Below are positions 1-10,004 of a DNA stretch of 64,000 bases, one piece after another. Source of the DNA: Pseudomonas putida (GTDB lineage: Bacteria; Pseudomonadota; Gammaproteobacteria; Pseudomonadales; Pseudomonadaceae); NCBI RefSeq assembly GCF_002025705.1, contig NZ_CP018846.1:2161501-2225500 (forward strand), given 5' to 3'. Numbering within the stretch: the stretch's first letter is position 1; each line of letters opens with the position of its first letter. The notes beneath the pieces were generated by a model. That model was not told the origin of the DNA. It searched no databases and worked only from the letters and a program-made list of their open reading frames with translations. Both the position numbers and the translations under genes were made by a program.

Positions 1-1134
1 CCGGCCAAACGGGGCATGGCCCTGGCCTTGCTGGCGATGGTCACGGTGGTGGCACCGATTGCCGGGCCGATATTGGGCGGTTGGATCACCGACAGTTACA
101 GCTGGCCGTGGATCTTCTTCATCAACGTACCGATCGGCCTGTTCGCCGCCGCCGTGGTGCGCCAGCAGATGCGCACGCGGCCGGTAGTCACCAGCCGCCA
201 GCCGATGGACTACATCGGCCTGCTGACGCTGATCGTCGGTGTGGGCGCACTGCAGGTGGTGCTGGACAAGGGTAATGACCTGGACTGGTTCGAATCGTCG
301 TTCATCATCATCGGCAGCCTGATTTCGGTGGTGTTCCTGGCGATCTTCATCATCTGGGAGCTCACCGACCGCCACCCGGTAGTGAACCTGCGGCTGTTTG
401 CACACCGTAACTTCCGCATCGGCACCATTGTGCTGGTCGGTGGCTATGCGGGGTTCTTCGGCATCAATCTGATCCTGCCGCAGTGGCTGCAGACGCAGAT
501 GGGCTACACCGCCACCTGGGCGGGCCTGGCGGTGGCGCCGATCGGTTTGCTGCCGGTGATCATGTCGCCGTTCGTGGGCAAGTACGCGCACCGCTTCGAC
601 CTGCGGGTGCTGGCGGGGCTGGCGTTTCTGGCGATTGGTACCAGCTGCTTCATGCGCGCGGGCTTCACCAGCGAGGTGGACTTCCAGCACATCGCCCTGG
701 TGCAGTTGTTCATGGGCATCGGCGTGGCGCTGTTCTTCATGCCGACCTTGAGCATCCTGCTGTCGGACCTGCCGCCGCACCAGATTGCCGATGGCTCGGG
801 GCTTGCGACCTTCCTGCGTACGCTGGGGGGGAGCTTTGCGGCTTCGTTGACTACGTGGATCTGGATTCGCCGGGCGGACCAGCATCATGCCTACCTGAGC
901 GAGCACATCAGCCAGTTCGACCCGGCCACGCGGCATACGCTGGAACAGCTGGGTGGGGCGAGTTCGCAGAACTATGCGAAGCTGGAACAGATCGTGAATG
1001 CACAGGCTTACATGATGTCGACGGTGGATTACTTCATGTTGATGACCTGGGTGTTTGCCGGATTGATTCTGCTGGTGTGGCTGGCCAAGCCGCCGTTTAC
1101 GGCGAAGGCAGGGCCGGCTTCGGCGGGGCATTGA
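1..1134 (+). CDS. MFS drug exporter, DHA2 (EmrB/QacA) family, 5' truncated
   Basis: This is the C-terminal part of a 14-helix proton-driven multidrug exporter of the inner membrane. The reading frame is open to the first base of the window, so the true start lies upstream; the ATG at 16 is internal. Near the N-terminal edge, residues PAKRGMA followed by VVAPIAGPILGGWI match the conserved helix 5 motif C of DHA2 exporters. At least eight further hydrophobic segments follow, among them GLLTLIVGVGALQVVLDKG and the WVFAGLILLVWLAKPP end. The usual family length is about 500 residues and 377 are present. Genes of this type usually sit downstream of an EmrA-like fusion protein and a MarR regulator, which would lie outside the window. 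The family call is secure; the substrate is unknown. Confidence 0.9.
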   Translation, partial: PAKRGMALALLAMVTVVAPIAGPILGGWITDSYSWPWIFFINVPIGLFAAAVVRQQMRTRPVVTSRQPMDYIGLLTLIVGVGALQVVLDKGNDLDWFESSFIIIGSLISVVFLAIFIIWELTDRHPVVNLRLFAHRNFRIGTIVLVGGYAGFFGINLILPQWLQTQMGYTATWAGLAVAPIGLLPVIMSPFVGKYAHRFDLRVLAGLAFLAIGTSCFMRAGFTSEVDFQHIALVQLFMGIGVALFFMPTLSILLSDLPPHQIADGSGLATFLRTLGGSFAASLTTWIWIRRADQHHAYLSEHISQFDPATRHTLEQLGGASSQNYAKLEQIVNAQAYMMSTVDYFMLMTWVFAGLILLVWLAKPPFTAKAGPASAGH

Positions 1135-1153
1135 GGGCGTTCGGCTTAAGCTC

Positions 1154-1394
1154 TTCAGCGCCATTGAGATCGAGCGCCGCCCGCGCGGCGCATCGCGGAT
1201 AAATCCGCTCCTACATTCGTTGCAACGTGCCGAACCTGCAACGCCATGGTTGCCGGCCCTGGCGCATGTCTTGAGCCGTGTAAACAAAGCTGACAACCAT
1301 GGCTTGTCAGGCATGGCCACGTTGCAACAAATGTAGGAGCGGATTTATCCGCGATGCGCCGCGCGGGCGGCGCTCGGTCTCACAGGCGCTGAAA
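1154..1394. repeat. 241-bp palindromic REP-type element, copy 1
   Basis: Two inverted REP-like arms face each other. The left arm (about 1171-1230) reads GAGCGCCGCCCGCGCGGC and then ATCGCGGATAAATCCGCTCC. The right arm (about 1318-1376) is its reverse complement. The arms enclose a core of about 90 bp that is itself partly palindromic. The flanks TTCAGCGCC and GGCGCTGAA extend the symmetry outward. A second copy at 14116-14356 matches the reverse complement of this one with about eight differences over the central 206 bp. It fills most of the 342-bp gap between the MFS gene and the SDR gene; I see no gene inside it. Confidence 0.85.
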
Positions 1395-1476
1395 ATGCTG
1401 TGGCGTACACCCCCTTGCCCTCACACGATCTTATCCCCTATCGTCACCGCTCCTTTCCCAAACCATCGGCAGTCCC

Positions 1477-2223
1477 ATGGAGAAAGTCATCGTCATCACC
1501 GGTGCCAGCCGTGGCATCGGCGCCGCCACCGCCTTGCAGGCCGCCCGCGAGGGCTACCGCATCTGCATCAACTACCACGCCGACGACCAGGCTGCCGAAA
1601 GCATCCTCGCCCAAGTGCGGGCCCTGGGCGCCGAAGCCATCAGCGTGCGTGCCGACGCCAGCGTTGAAGACGAGGTGATCCAGCTGTTTCACCGCGTCGA
1701 TCAGGAACTCGGCCCGGTGACTGCGCTGGTCAACAACGCCGGTACCATTGGCCAGCAAAGCCGCGTCGAGGACATGTCCGAGTTCCGCCTGCTCAAGGTG
1801 ATGAAGACCAATGTCGTCGGCCCCATGCTCTGCGCCAAGCATGCCTTGCTGCGCATGGCCCTCCGCCATGGCGGGCAAGGTGGCGCGATCGTCAATGTGT
1901 CCTCGCTTGCCGCACGCCTCGGCTCACCCAACGAGTACGTCGACTACGCCGCCTCCAAAGGGGCGCTGGACACGTTCACCATCGGCCTGGCCAAGGAAGT
2001 GGCGGGTGAGGGCGTGCGGGTCAACGGCGTGCGACCGGGTTACATCCACACCGGTTTCCATGCCCTTTCCGGTGACCCCGATCGTGTGACCAAGCTCGAA
2101 TCTGGCCTGCCCATGGGTCGGGGCGGGCGCGCCGAAGAAGTGGCCGAGGCGATTCTCTGGCTGCTGTCGGACAAGGCCTCGTACTCCACTGGCAGCTTCA
2201 TCGAACTGGGCGGCGGGCGCTAA
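1477..2223 (+). CDS. SDR family NAD(P)-dependent oxidoreductase
   Basis: A classical short-chain dehydrogenase/reductase of 248 residues, the usual family length. The nucleotide-binding motif GASRGIGAATA lies at residues 9-19, NNAG near residue 86, and the catalytic Tyr-Lys pair in YAASKGALD near residues 157-165. The C-terminus ELGGGR is typical of YgfF/FabG-like members. It begins with ATG, and no second in-frame start fits better. It stands alone, converging on the histidine kinase that ends at 2234, with the palindromic element upstream. The substrate cannot be read from the sequence. Confidence 0.9.
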   Translation: MEKVIVITGASRGIGAATALQAAREGYRICINYHADDQAAESILAQVRALGAEAISVRADASVEDEVIQLFHRVDQELGPVTALVNNAGTIGQQSRVEDMSEFRLLKVMKTNVVGPMLCAKHALLRMALRHGGQGGAIVNVSSLAARLGSPNEYVDYAASKGALDTFTIGLAKEVAGEGVRVNGVRPGYIHTGFHALSGDPDRVTKLESGLPMGRGGRAEEVAEAILWLLSDKASYSTGSFIELGGGR

Positions 2224-2233
2224 GCGCTGCCCG

Positions 2234-4294
2234 TCAGGGCAGCTCATCCGCCAGCAGCTGGCGTACCCGCTCGGCCAGTGCCTCAAGCTCGAAAGGCTTG
2301 GTCAGCACGCTGGTACCTTGCAGCAACTGGCCGTCGCTGAGCGCCGCACTCTCGTCGTAGCCGGTAATGAACAGCACTTTCAGGTGCGGATACCGTTGCC
2401 GGCACTGCTCAGCCAACTGGCGGCCATTGAGGTCGTCGGGCAGGCCGATATCGCTCAGCAGCAGGTCAGGTTGTTCGCACTGCTGCAGGTACGCCAGCGC
2501 GGCAGGGCCATTTTCGAAGGCCTCGACCTGATAGCCCAGCTCTTCCAGTACTTCGCCGACCACCAGGCGCAGCGCCGCCTGGTCTTCCACCAGTACGATG
2601 CGTTGCCTGCCCGAGCTGCTGGCCAACCCCTTGCTCGCTGGTGGCTGAATGGCCACAACGGGCTGTTCGTGATGACGCGGCAGGTACAGCTCGACCCGTG
2701 TGCCTTTGCCGGGCGTGGAGAGCAGGCGTAGCTGGCCGCCCGACTGGCGCACGAAACCATACGTCATCGACAACCCCAGGCCGGTGCCTTGGCCCATGGG
2801 TTTGGTGGAGAAGAACGGATCGATTGCCCGTGCCGCCACCGCTGCGCTCATACCGCAACCGGTGTCGGCCACGCTGAGCCGTACATAGTCCCCGGCGGCC
2901 AGTTCCAGCGGGCGTGCCTGCTCGCTGCCGAGGCTGATGTTGTCGCCCTCGATATCGATCGCGCCGCCACCCGGCATGGCGTCACGCGCATTGATGCACA
3001 GGTTGAGCAGGGCGCTTTCCAGTTGCGGTGGGTCGATGAATGTCGGCCACAACCGTGCGATGAAGTGGCTGCGCAAGGTGATGGACGGGCCGATGCTGCG
3101 GCGTATCAGCTCCTCCATGTCGTTGACCAGTGCCGCGACCCCGGTCGAACGCGGTTGCAAGGTCTGCTGGCGCGAGAAGGCCAGTAACCGGTGCACCAGC
3201 GCTGACGCCCGTTGCGCCGAGTTGCTGGACAGTTCGAGCAAAGGCCCCAGCTCTTCGTAGCGCTGCTGGCCCAGGCGCTGTTGCATCAGCTCCTGGGCAT
3301 TGATGATGCCGCCCAGCAGGTTGTTGAAGTCGTGCGCGATGCCGCCGCTGAGTTGCCCCACGGCTTCCATCTTCTGTGCCTGGCGTAGCGCCTGCTCGGC
3401 TTTGGCCAGGCGCTGCTGCTCCTGTACTCGCTCGGTGATGTCATAGGCGAATAGATAGGCACCTAGCACGCTGTCATCGTGGTTGCGCAAAGCATTGAAA
3501 CGCAGCTCGTAGTGGCGTTGTCCGAAAGCACCAAGCTCGATGAACTGTTCGCCTGCCAGCGCCCGTTGCCACATGGGTATGATCAGATCGCGGTCCCTGG
3601 GGTGGTCTTCCACCAATGCTGGCAGATAGTCGCCGACCTCAGGCATGCGCCCGTACAAGGCATGGAAATCGTGCCTGGCCTGGCGGTTGACCGCCAGCCA
3701 GCGCATGCCGGTATCCACCACATGCACGTTGACCACGCTATGGTCGACCAGCTCGGCAAACAGGCGGCGCTCGGCCAGTGCCGCACTGACCCGCTGCTCA
3801 AGCTCTTCGTTCAGTTGCTGCAGGGCCTGCTCGGCCTTGCGCCGCTCGGTGACGTCCTTGAACAGCACTGCGACCTGGCGGCGCTCTGCCGGCTCCACGC
3901 GGAAGGTGGTCACCGACAGCACATGGCCAGTGGCGACCAGTTCCTGTTCGAACTGCAGTGGCTCGCCGGTACGCAACACCTCGCCGTAGCGGGCGACCCA
4001 GTCGTCTGCCTCGTCTGGCACCATTTCCCGCAGCTTCTGCCCGACCACATTGGGGATCCCGGCATGCTTGGCGTAGGCCGCGTTGGCCAGTACGTGGATG
4101 TAGTCGCTGAGCGGGCCGTGGGGGCCGTCGAAGAATTCGATGATGCAGAAGCCTTCGTCCATGGTGTCGAACAGAAAGCGATAGATGTTCTGGTCTTGAT
4201 CTGCGTGTTGCAGCAGCTTGGACTCCAGCTGTGCGTTACGTTGGCGCAGGGTTTCGATTTCCTGGCGCAGAGCGAGCAGGTCGCGGTGGGGCAT
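2234..4294 (-). CDS. Hybrid sensor histidine kinase/response regulator with two PAS domains
   Basis: A cytoplasmic hybrid kinase with no membrane segment. Domain order from the ATG at 4294 (686 residues): a short coiled coil (about 5-32), a PAS-like domain (about 38-150), a second PAS domain (about 175-290), a HisKA dimerisation helix with phospho-acceptor His321 in [11 protein letters not shown], an ATPase domain ([26 protein letters not shown]) and a C-terminal receiver with Asp615 in SDIGLP and Lys666 in TKPFE. An upstream ATG at 4351, six bases after the stop of the preceding kinase, is an alternative start giving 705 residues. The gene follows a paralogous kinase on the same strand, so the two are probably co-transcribed. 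There is no DNA-binding output domain; the phosphoryl target is unknown. Confidence 0.88.
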   Translation of the reverse strand: MPHRDLLALRQEIETLRQRNAQLESKLLQHADQDQNIYRFLFDTMDEGFCIIEFFDGPHGPLSDYIHVLANAAYAKHAGIPNVVGQKLREMVPDEADDWVARYGEVLRTGEPLQFEQELVATGHVLSVTTFRVEPAERRQVAVLFKDVTERRKAEQALQQLNEELEQRVSAALAERRLFAELVDHSVVNVHVVDTGMRWLAVNRQARHDFHALYGRMPEVGDYLPALVEDHPRDRDLIIPMWQRALAGEQFIELGAFGQRHYELRFNALRNHDDSVLGAYLFAYDITERVQEQQRLAKAEQALRQAQKMEAVGQLSGGIAHDFNNLLGGIINAQELMQQRLGQQRYEELGPLLELSSNSAQRASALVHRLLAFSRQQTLQPRSTGVAALVNDMEELIRRSIGPSITLRSHFIARLWPTFIDPPQLESALLNLCINARDAMPGGGAIDIEGDNISLGSEQARPLELAAGDYVRLSVADTGCGMSAAVAARAIDPFFSTKPMGQGTGLGLSMTYGFVRQSGGQLRLLSTPGKGTRVELYLPRHHEQPVVAIQPPASKGLASSSGRQRIVLVEDQAALRLVVGEVLEELGYQVEAFENGPAALAYLQQCEQPDLLLSDIGLPDDLNGRQLAEQCRQRYPHLKVLFITGYDESAALSDGQLLQGTSVLTKPFELEALAERVRQLLADELP

Positions 4295-4357
4295 GGCGAC
4301 GTCCGACAGAAATGAATGGCCAGACTTTACCTGTCCGCAACGCAGCCGCATAGCGGC

Positions 4358-5986
4358 CTACAGCGGCAAGTGCCGATTTTCCAGCAGCTGTGCCACGTGC
4401 TGGTTGAGGGCTGCCAGCTCGAACGGCTTGTACAGTACGGCGCTGTGCCGGTCAGGGATGACATTGATCCGATTGCTGGCATAGCCCGTGATGTACAGCA
4501 CCGCGATAGTGCCCGGCAGCTTCTGGCAGGCTGCCGCTATCTGGTAGCCATCGATGCCGCCCGGCAAGCCGATATCGGTGATCAGCAGGTGCGGGCGCAA
4601 GCCTGCCTGCAAGGCTTCCAGTGCGTAGCGGCCGTCGCTGAAGGCATGCACCCTGTGCCCCTGTTCCTCTAGCACTTCGCTGATCAGCAGGCGCAGGGTG
4701 TCCTGGTCTTCCACCAGCATCACCTCTTGAGGCGTTGCATGGCGCTCTTCGCGGGTTACTTTTGGCTGCTCGCTGGCTTGCGCGGCGGCGTCGCTGGAGG
4801 CCCGCGGAAGGTAGAGATGGATGCAGGCGCCGTGCCCCGGTTCGCTGACGATGCGCAACCGGCCGCCGGACTGGCGCACGAAGCCATACGCGATCGACAA
4901 CCCAAGGCCGGAGCCCTGGCCCAGTGGTTTGGTGGTGAAGAAAGGCTCGAATGCCCTTTGCAGCACTTCGGCGGCCATGCCGACACCGCTGTCGCAGACG
5001 CTGACATGCAGGTAGGCACCGCTGGGCAGCTCCAGTGCACGGGCCTGCACTTCATCGAGCTGGGCGTTTTCACTGGCAATACGCAGCGTGCCCCCCAGCG
5101 GCATGGCGTCGCGGGCATTGATGCACAGGTTGAGCAGCGCGTTCTCCAGTTGATGCGGATCGATCTGCACCAGCCAGCAGTCGCTTTGGGTCTGGTCGAT
5201 GAAGGTGATGCGCGCATCGAGCGAGCTGGCAATCAGCTCGTGCATGCCGGCCACCAGCTGTTGCACGTTCACGGCCTGGGGTACCAGCGTCTGCTGGCGC
5301 GAGAAGGCCAGCAGGCGCTGGACCAGCGAGGCCGCGCGTTGAGCGTTGTGCCGGGCGACACCGAGCAGCCGGGAGCTGTCCTGGTAGCGTTGCTCGGCCT
5401 GGCGCTGCTCGGCCATCTCCAGCGCGCCGAGGATGCCACCCAACAGGTTGTTGAAGTCGTGTGCGATGCCGCCGGTCAACTGCCCGACCGCTTCCATTTT
5501 CTGCGATTGGCGCAGGGCCTCTTCGATCTTGCGCAGGCGCTCCTGCTCGGCGACGCGCTCGCTGATGTCATAGGCGAACAGGTAACCACCCTGAATCCGC
5601 TGCTGGGCGTCGCGCAACGTGTTGTAGCTGATTTCATAGTGGCGCAGGGCATCGGGTGGGCCGAGGGCGATGGTGTCGATGAAGGCCTCGCCGGCGAGCA
5701 CGCGCGGCCACACCGGTTCCAGCCATTTGATGATGTCAGGCTGGTTGGCAATGAACTGCGGAATGTAGTCACCCACCTGCGGCACGAAGCCGCGCAGGCG
5801 TTTGAAGGTTTCCTGCGCGGTGCGGTTGATCGCCAGCAGGCGGAAGTTTCGATCGGCCGCGAACACGTTGGCCTGGCTGTGGTCGACCAGTTCGCCCAGC
5901 AGCTTGTTGTTGGCCTGGGCCTGATCGATGCGCAGGGTCAGGTCCTGCAGCGCTTGGGGGGAAGGGGTCGAATCATCAGGCTGCAT
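4358..5986 (-). CDS. Hybrid sensor histidine kinase/response regulator with one PAS domain
   Basis: A soluble hybrid kinase of 542 residues from the ATG at 5986; a TTG at 6016 in the same frame would add ten residues. It has a PAS domain (about 28-140), phospho-acceptor His176 in [13 protein letters not shown], an ATPase domain ([26 protein letters not shown]) and a receiver with Asp471 in TDIGLP and Lys520 in LYKPFE. It closely resembles the downstream kinase from the PAS domain onward, including matching segments such as KMEAVGQL and [14 protein letters not shown], so the pair looks like a tandem duplication in which the downstream copy has gained an extra N-terminal PAS. The signal is unknown. 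Confidence 0.88.
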   Translation of the reverse strand: MQPDDSTPSPQALQDLTLRIDQAQANNKLLGELVDHSQANVFAADRNFRLLAINRTAQETFKRLRGFVPQVGDYIPQFIANQPDIIKWLEPVWPRVLAGEAFIDTIALGPPDALRHYEISYNTLRDAQQRIQGGYLFAYDISERVAEQERLRKIEEALRQSQKMEAVGQLTGGIAHDFNNLLGGILGALEMAEQRQAEQRYQDSSRLLGVARHNAQRAASLVQRLLAFSRQQTLVPQAVNVQQLVAGMHELIASSLDARITFIDQTQSDCWLVQIDPHQLENALLNLCINARDAMPLGGTLRIASENAQLDEVQARALELPSGAYLHVSVCDSGVGMAAEVLQRAFEPFFTTKPLGQGSGLGLSIAYGFVRQSGGRLRIVSEPGHGACIHLYLPRASSDAAAQASEQPKVTREERHATPQEVMLVEDQDTLRLLISEVLEEQGHRVHAFSDGRYALEALQAGLRPHLLITDIGLPGGIDGYQIAAACQKLPGTIAVLYITGYASNRINVIPDRHSAVLYKPFELAALNQHVAQLLENRHLPL

Positions 5987-6044
5987 GGGGGGCGTACCAG
6001 CGGATGGGTCGCCCAACTATAGCTGCACTTGTTCACGCCTTCAT

Positions 6045-7454
6045 TCAGAACGAGCGGATGATGCGCCCCAAGGTTTCCATGGCGCGTTCGGCGTTCTCGT
6101 TCCACGGTGTGCCGTAGTTCAGGCGGATGCAATTGCCAAAGCGTCGGGTCGGCGAAAAGATCGGCCCCGGTGCGATGCTGATGCCCTGGGCCAGGGCCAT
6201 GTGGAACAGCTTCAGGGCGTCCATCTGTTCGGGCAGTTCCAGCCACAGGAAGTAGCCGCCGGAGGGCTGGCTGACGCGGGTCTGCGCCGGGAAATGGCGG
6301 GCGATGGCGGCCAGCATGTTAGCCTGCTGCCCCTCCAGGGCGTAGCGCAGCTTGCGCAGGTGGCGGTCGTAGCCACCGTGCTGCAGGTAGTCGGCGATGG
6401 CGGCCTGGGCGGGCATCGAGGCGCATAGCGAGGTCATCAGCTTCAGCCGCTCGATTTTCTGGGCAAAACGCCCCGCAGCGACCCAACCAATGCGGTAGCC
6501 CGGTGCCAGGCTCTTGGCAAACGAGCCGCAATGCATCACCAGCCCTTGGGTGTCGAATGCCTTGGCCGGTTTCGGGGCCTGTTGCGAGTAGTACAGCTCG
6601 GCGTAGACATCGTCCTCGATCAGCGGCACCTGATGGCGTCGCAGCAGTTCGACCAATGCCTGCTTCTTCGCCTCGGGCATGCTCGCACCCACCGGGTTCT
6701 GGAAGTTGGTCATGCACCACACGGCCTTGACCGGGTGCTTGTCCAGGGTCTGGGCCAGCACTGTCAGGTCCATGCCCTCGCGTGGGTGCACCGGGATTTC
6801 CACGGCCTTGAGCTTGAGCCGTTCCAGCACTTGCAGGCAGGCATAGAAGGCCGGCGCCTCGATGGCCACCAGGTCGCCGGGTTCGGTAACGGCCTGCAGG
6901 CACAGGTTCAGGGCTTCCAGCGCGCCATTGGTGATCAGCAGCTCTTCCATCGGCAGCATCAACCCACCGACCATGTAGCGCAGGGCGATTTGCCGGCGCA
7001 GCTGCGGGTTGCCCGGTGACAGGTCGGTGACCACCATGCGTGGGTCCATGGCGCGGCTGGCACTGGCCAGCGAGCGTGACAGGCGCTGCAGCGGGAACAG
7101 TTCAGGGCTGGGGAAGGCCGAGCCGAACGGCACGGTGCTGGGGTCCTTGATCGAGTCGAGGATGGAGAACACCAGGCCGCTGACGTCCACCTCGGTCGAT
7201 TCGCTGAGTGGCTCTAGCGCTTGCGGTTCACTGAACTGGCGCGGGGCGTGGGCGTTGACGAAGTAACCCGAGCGTGGCCGTGCGCGGATCAGCCCGCGGC
7301 GTTCGAGCAGGTAGTAGGCCTGAAACACCGTGGACGGGCTGACGCCGTGGGTCTGGCTGGCATAACGTACCGAAGGCACGCGCTGGCCTGGGCCGAGTAC
7401 CCCGGAGCGGATCAGTTCGGCAATGTCGTCGGCGAAGCGTTCGTAACGTTTCAT
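6045..7454 (-). CDS. MocR-type regulator: GntR HTH fused to PLP aminotransferase fold
   Basis: A 469-residue protein of the MocR/PdxR branch. Residues 1-70 form a winged GntR helix-turn-helix (VPSVRYASQTHGVSPSTVFQAYYLLERRGLI). The rest is an aspartate-aminotransferase fold with the PLP-binding lysine in GSFAKSLAPGYRIGW. Such proteins normally act as PLP- or amine-responsive transcription factors rather than as enzymes. It starts at ATG 7454, 39 bases after the stop of ccoG on the same strand. Its target genes are not evident from the window. Confidence 0.9.
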   Translation of the reverse strand: MKRYERFADDIAELIRSGVLGPGQRVPSVRYASQTHGVSPSTVFQAYYLLERRGLIRARPRSGYFVNAHAPRQFSEPQALEPLSESTEVDVSGLVFSILDSIKDPSTVPFGSAFPSPELFPLQRLSRSLASASRAMDPRMVVTDLSPGNPQLRRQIALRYMVGGLMLPMEELLITNGALEALNLCLQAVTEPGDLVAIEAPAFYACLQVLERLKLKAVEIPVHPREGMDLTVLAQTLDKHPVKAVWCMTNFQNPVGASMPEAKKQALVELLRRHQVPLIEDDVYAELYYSQQAPKPAKAFDTQGLVMHCGSFAKSLAPGYRIGWVAAGRFAQKIERLKLMTSLCASMPAQAAIADYLQHGGYDRHLRKLRYALEGQQANMLAAIARHFPAQTRVSQPSGGYFLWLELPEQMDALKLFHMALAQGISIAPGPIFSPTRRFGNCIRLNYGTPWNENAERAMETLGRIIRSF

Positions 7455-7493
7455 GGGGGCTCGGCAGGCAAGGTGAACAATCAGTGTAAGGGA

Positions 7494-8864
7494 TCAGCGG
7501 TTCAGTGGCGCCACGAAGCGGCTGCGGGCAACGCTGCGCACGGCGGGCTGGTCACTGTCGCGGATTTCGAAGGCCAGTTCCTGTGAGCTGCTGGCCGGGC
7601 GCTCGGCCAGCATTGCCACCGACACCGGCAGCTCGCTCATTTCGCCGGCCGGGATGCTGAACTCGGTGTTGCCGTGCAGTTCGAAGCCCTCGGCATCGAG
7701 CAGGCGCAGGCGGTAACGCTGGGGCTGCGCGGTCTTGTTGATGACTTTAAGCAGGTAGATGTTCTCGATCTGGCCCTGGGCGTTCTCACGGAACAGGCCA
7801 CGGTCCTTGATCACGTCCAGCGACACCATCGGGCGCAACTGCAGAGCCACCACCAGGGCGCCGATCATCAGCACCAGCGCGGCGGCGTAGCCGAGCAGGC
7901 GCGGGCGTGCCCAGTGGGAGGTGCCACCTTGCAGGTTGTGCTCGGACTTGTAGCCGATCAGGCCGCGGGGGTAACCCATCTTGCCCATGACGTTGTCGCA
8001 GGCATCGATACAGGCTGCACAACCGATGCAGGCCATCTGCAGGCCGTCGCGGATATCGATGCCGGTGGGGCAGACCTGCACGCACAGGGTGCAGTCGATA
8101 CAGTCGCCCAGGCCTTGGGCGCGGGCGTCGCTGCCTTTCTTGCGCGGGCCGCGGGACTCGCCGCGACGCGGGTCGTAGGCCACGGCCAGGGTGTCCTGGT
8201 CGAACATCACGCTCTGGAAGCGCGCATAGGGGCACATGTGCAGGCACACCGCCTCGCGCAGCAAGCCGGCATTGATGTAGGTGGCGGCGGTGAAGAACAG
8301 CACCCAGAACAGTGCCACGCCGCCGAGCTGCAGGGTAAACAGTTCATGGGCCAGTGGGCGGATCGGCGTGAAGTAACCGACGAAGGTCAGCCCGGTGAGT
8401 ACGCCGATGGCCAGCCACAGGCTGTGCTTGAGCATACGCCGGCCCAGTTTGTTCAGGCTCCAGGGTGCTGCAGCCAGTTTGATGCGCTGGTTGCGGTCGC
8501 CTTCAGTGACCTTTTCGCACCACATGAACAGCCAGGTCCAGGTGCTTTGCGGGCAGCTGTAGCCGCACCACACCCGGCCGGCGTAGACGGTGATGGCGAA
8601 CAGGCCGAAGGCGCAGATGATCAGCAGCGCCGAGAGCAGGATGAAGTCCTGCGGCCAGAAGGTTGCGCCGAAGATGTGAAACTTACTGTCGGCCAGGTCC
8701 CACAGCACCGCCTGGCGACCGTTCCAGTCGAGCCAGGCAGTGCCGAAGAACAGCGCGAACAACACGCCGGCGAAGGCTATGCGCAGCGTGCGGTACAGGC
8801 CGGTGAAGCTGCGGGTGTGGATGCCATCGGCAGCAATCTGGATGGCATGGATTCGGTCGGTCAT
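7494..8864 (-). CDS. ccoG: Cytochrome c oxidase accessory protein CcoG (FixG/RdxA)
   Basis: A membrane ferredoxin-like protein needed for cbb3 oxidase maturation, probably reducing copper for the CuB site. The ATG at 8864 is chosen because an AGAAGAG ribosome site lies just upstream; it gives 456 residues, the family length. Several membrane helices precede the characteristic CGYSCPQSTW motif. Two 4Fe-4S motifs follow (CIDCTLCVQVCPTGID and CIGCAACIDAC), then a C-terminal periplasmic immunoglobulin-like domain. No cbb3 structural genes are adjacent, so this is a detached copy. I did not find an Anr box in the 122 bp upstream. Confidence 0.92.
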   Translation of the reverse strand: MTDRIHAIQIAADGIHTRSFTGLYRTLRIAFAGVLFALFFGTAWLDWNGRQAVLWDLADSKFHIFGATFWPQDFILLSALLIICAFGLFAITVYAGRVWCGYSCPQSTWTWLFMWCEKVTEGDRNQRIKLAAAPWSLNKLGRRMLKHSLWLAIGVLTGLTFVGYFTPIRPLAHELFTLQLGGVALFWVLFFTAATYINAGLLREAVCLHMCPYARFQSVMFDQDTLAVAYDPRRGESRGPRKKGSDARAQGLGDCIDCTLCVQVCPTGIDIRDGLQMACIGCAACIDACDNVMGKMGYPRGLIGYKSEHNLQGGTSHWARPRLLGYAAALVLMIGALVVALQLRPMVSLDVIKDRGLFRENAQGQIENIYLLKVINKTAQPQRYRLRLLDAEGFELHGNTEFSIPAGEMSELPVSVAMLAERPASSSQELAFEIRDSDQPAVRSVARSRFVAPLNR

Positions 8865-8986
8865 GGTGTCGGTGCTCTTCTGGCCTCGATCAGGCACGAG
8901 CACTATGACCCCCGAACTGTTTTCAGCACAGGCTCAGGTCAGGCGATAAAAACCATATCAGTTTGTTGCAATTTGTGCCTGGAGCC

Positions 8987-9226
8987 TCAGATCACCGAGC
9001 CTGGCGTGCTGGCCTTCAAGTGCCTGCGGCTATCCACCGCACCTGCCACGGTCAGCGCGTCGGCCTCTGCTTCGGTGATCGGGAAGCGTTCGCCAGCAAG
9101 CATGGCCACGGACATGCGCAACTGTTCGTCGGTGATGATCTCGATCTCGGGGCCTTTGCCCTCGATGCGCAGCTTGTCGCCAATGAGGGTGCAGCGCTGA
9201 GTGCTTTCTTCGACTTCGATGGGCAT
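8987..9226 (-). CDS. Small conserved protein, DUF3203-like
   Basis: A 79-residue acidic soluble protein without a signal peptide or membrane segment. It reads as a compact fold around ERFPITEAEADALTVAGAVDSRRH. Size, position next to ccoG and sequence style agree with the Pseudomonas-specific DUF3203 family, whose function is unknown; I make this assignment from memory. A GGAGGACCCC ribosome site lies just before the ATG (reverse complement of 9230-9239), supporting real translation. Confidence 0.7.
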   Translation of the reverse strand: MPIEVEESTQRCTLIGDKLRIEGKGPEIEIITDEQLRMSVAMLAGERFPITEAEADALTVAGAVDSRRHLKASTPGSVI

Positions 9227-9337
9227 GGTGGGGTCCTCCGGGGGCGGTTACAGGTTGTGACCACAGGCGAAGGGAGGTTGCTGCATCGGCTTGCCGGGTG
9301 GGCACTTTGCGGGCTGAGCAAGGGTCAACTTCATTAG

Positions 9338-9433
9338 GCACCAGTGCCGGCCTCTTCACGGGCAAGCGCGCTCCCACAAATAGTGCGCTTACCTCTGTGG
9401 GAGCGGGCTTGCCCGCGAAGAGGCCGGTGCAGG
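9338..9433. repeat. REP doublet (inverted pair)
   Basis: The segment CCGGCCTCTTCACGGGCAAG followed by CGCTCCCACA is repeated in inverted orientation as TGTGGGAGCGGGCTTGCCCG followed by CGAAGAGGCCGG, with about 17 bases between. This is a REPIN-like hairpin of a common P. putida REP family, placed between the divergent DUF3203 and MgtC genes. It differs from the CGCGAAAGGG-type doublets further along the window. Confidence 0.85.
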
Positions 9434-9464
9434 CAGAGCATCTCTTCAGCCCGGTACCCAATCC

Positions 9465-9983
9465 ATGGATCTGATCTGGCAAACCATTCAGGCCGAATTC
9501 GCCGACATCACCAATAAACGCGAGGTCATCCAGGTTCTCGTTCGCCTGCTGATGGCCGCTGTACTGGGTGCAGTGCTGGGTTTCGAGCGCGAGCACAAAG
9601 GTAAGTCCGCCGGCGTGCGCACGCACATGCTGGTATCCCTGGGCGCGGCGCTGTTCGTGCTGGCACCAAGCATGGCCGGTGCTGATCAGCAGGCCTTGAG
9701 CCGGGTGATCCAGGGTATCGTCGCCGGCATCGGCTTTCTCGGCGCGGGCACCATCCTCAAGGGTAACGGCCAGGACACCAGCCACGTCAAAGGCCTGACC
9801 ACCGCTGCGGGGTTGTGGATGACAGCTGCAATCGGCACCGCTGCGGGCATGGGGCGCGAAGCCACGGCGCTGGTCAGCACGGTGCTGGCGCTGTTGGTCC
9901 TGGGTACGATGCCGCTACTGGTGGAGAAGGTCGAGGGAGAGGACGAGGAGAAGCAGAACGAGGAGGGGGGCAGGAAGCACTGA
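9465..9983 (+). CDS. MgtC/SapB family inner-membrane protein
   Basis: A 172-residue membrane protein. The N-terminal part carries the family signature: RLLMAAVLGAVLGFERE, GVRTHMLVSLGAALF, GIVAGIGFLGAGTILK and GLTTAAGLWMTAAIGTAAGMG, giving four predicted helices. The C-terminus is short and highly charged (acidic and lysine-rich) and lacks the ACT-like domain of long MgtC proteins. MgtC proteins act in magnesium-limited growth and inhibit the F-type ATP synthase in pathogens; for short environmental members the role is not settled. The gene converges on the small RNA gene downstream. Confidence 0.9.
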   Translation: MDLIWQTIQAEFADITNKREVIQVLVRLLMAAVLGAVLGFEREHKGKSAGVRTHMLVSLGAALFVLAPSMAGADQQALSRVIQGIVAGIGFLGAGTILKGNGQDTSHVKGLTTAAGLWMTAAIGTAAGMGREATALVSTVLALLVLGTMPLLVEKVEGEDEEKQNEEGGRKH

Positions 9984-10004
9984 GGGGAGCCGAAGCTCCC
10001 CTCA
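9981..10004 (-). terminator. Hairpin at the 3' end of crcY
   Basis: A perfect ten-base-pair stem TGAGGGGAGC / GCTCCCCTCA encloses a TTCG loop when read on the minus strand. It overlaps the stop codon of the mgtC-like gene, so it may also serve that transcript. No T-run follows on either strand, so termination strength is uncertain. Confidence 0.65.

Noticed and set aside
8865..8986. Anr/FNR box upstream of ccoG
   Set aside because: I looked for TTGAT-N4-ATCAA on both strands and found no acceptable match.
9338..9433. Inverted repeats as a possible CRISPR or attachment site
   Set aside because: Only one inverted pair is present, with no regular direct repeats or spacers and no integrase; it fits a REP doublet.
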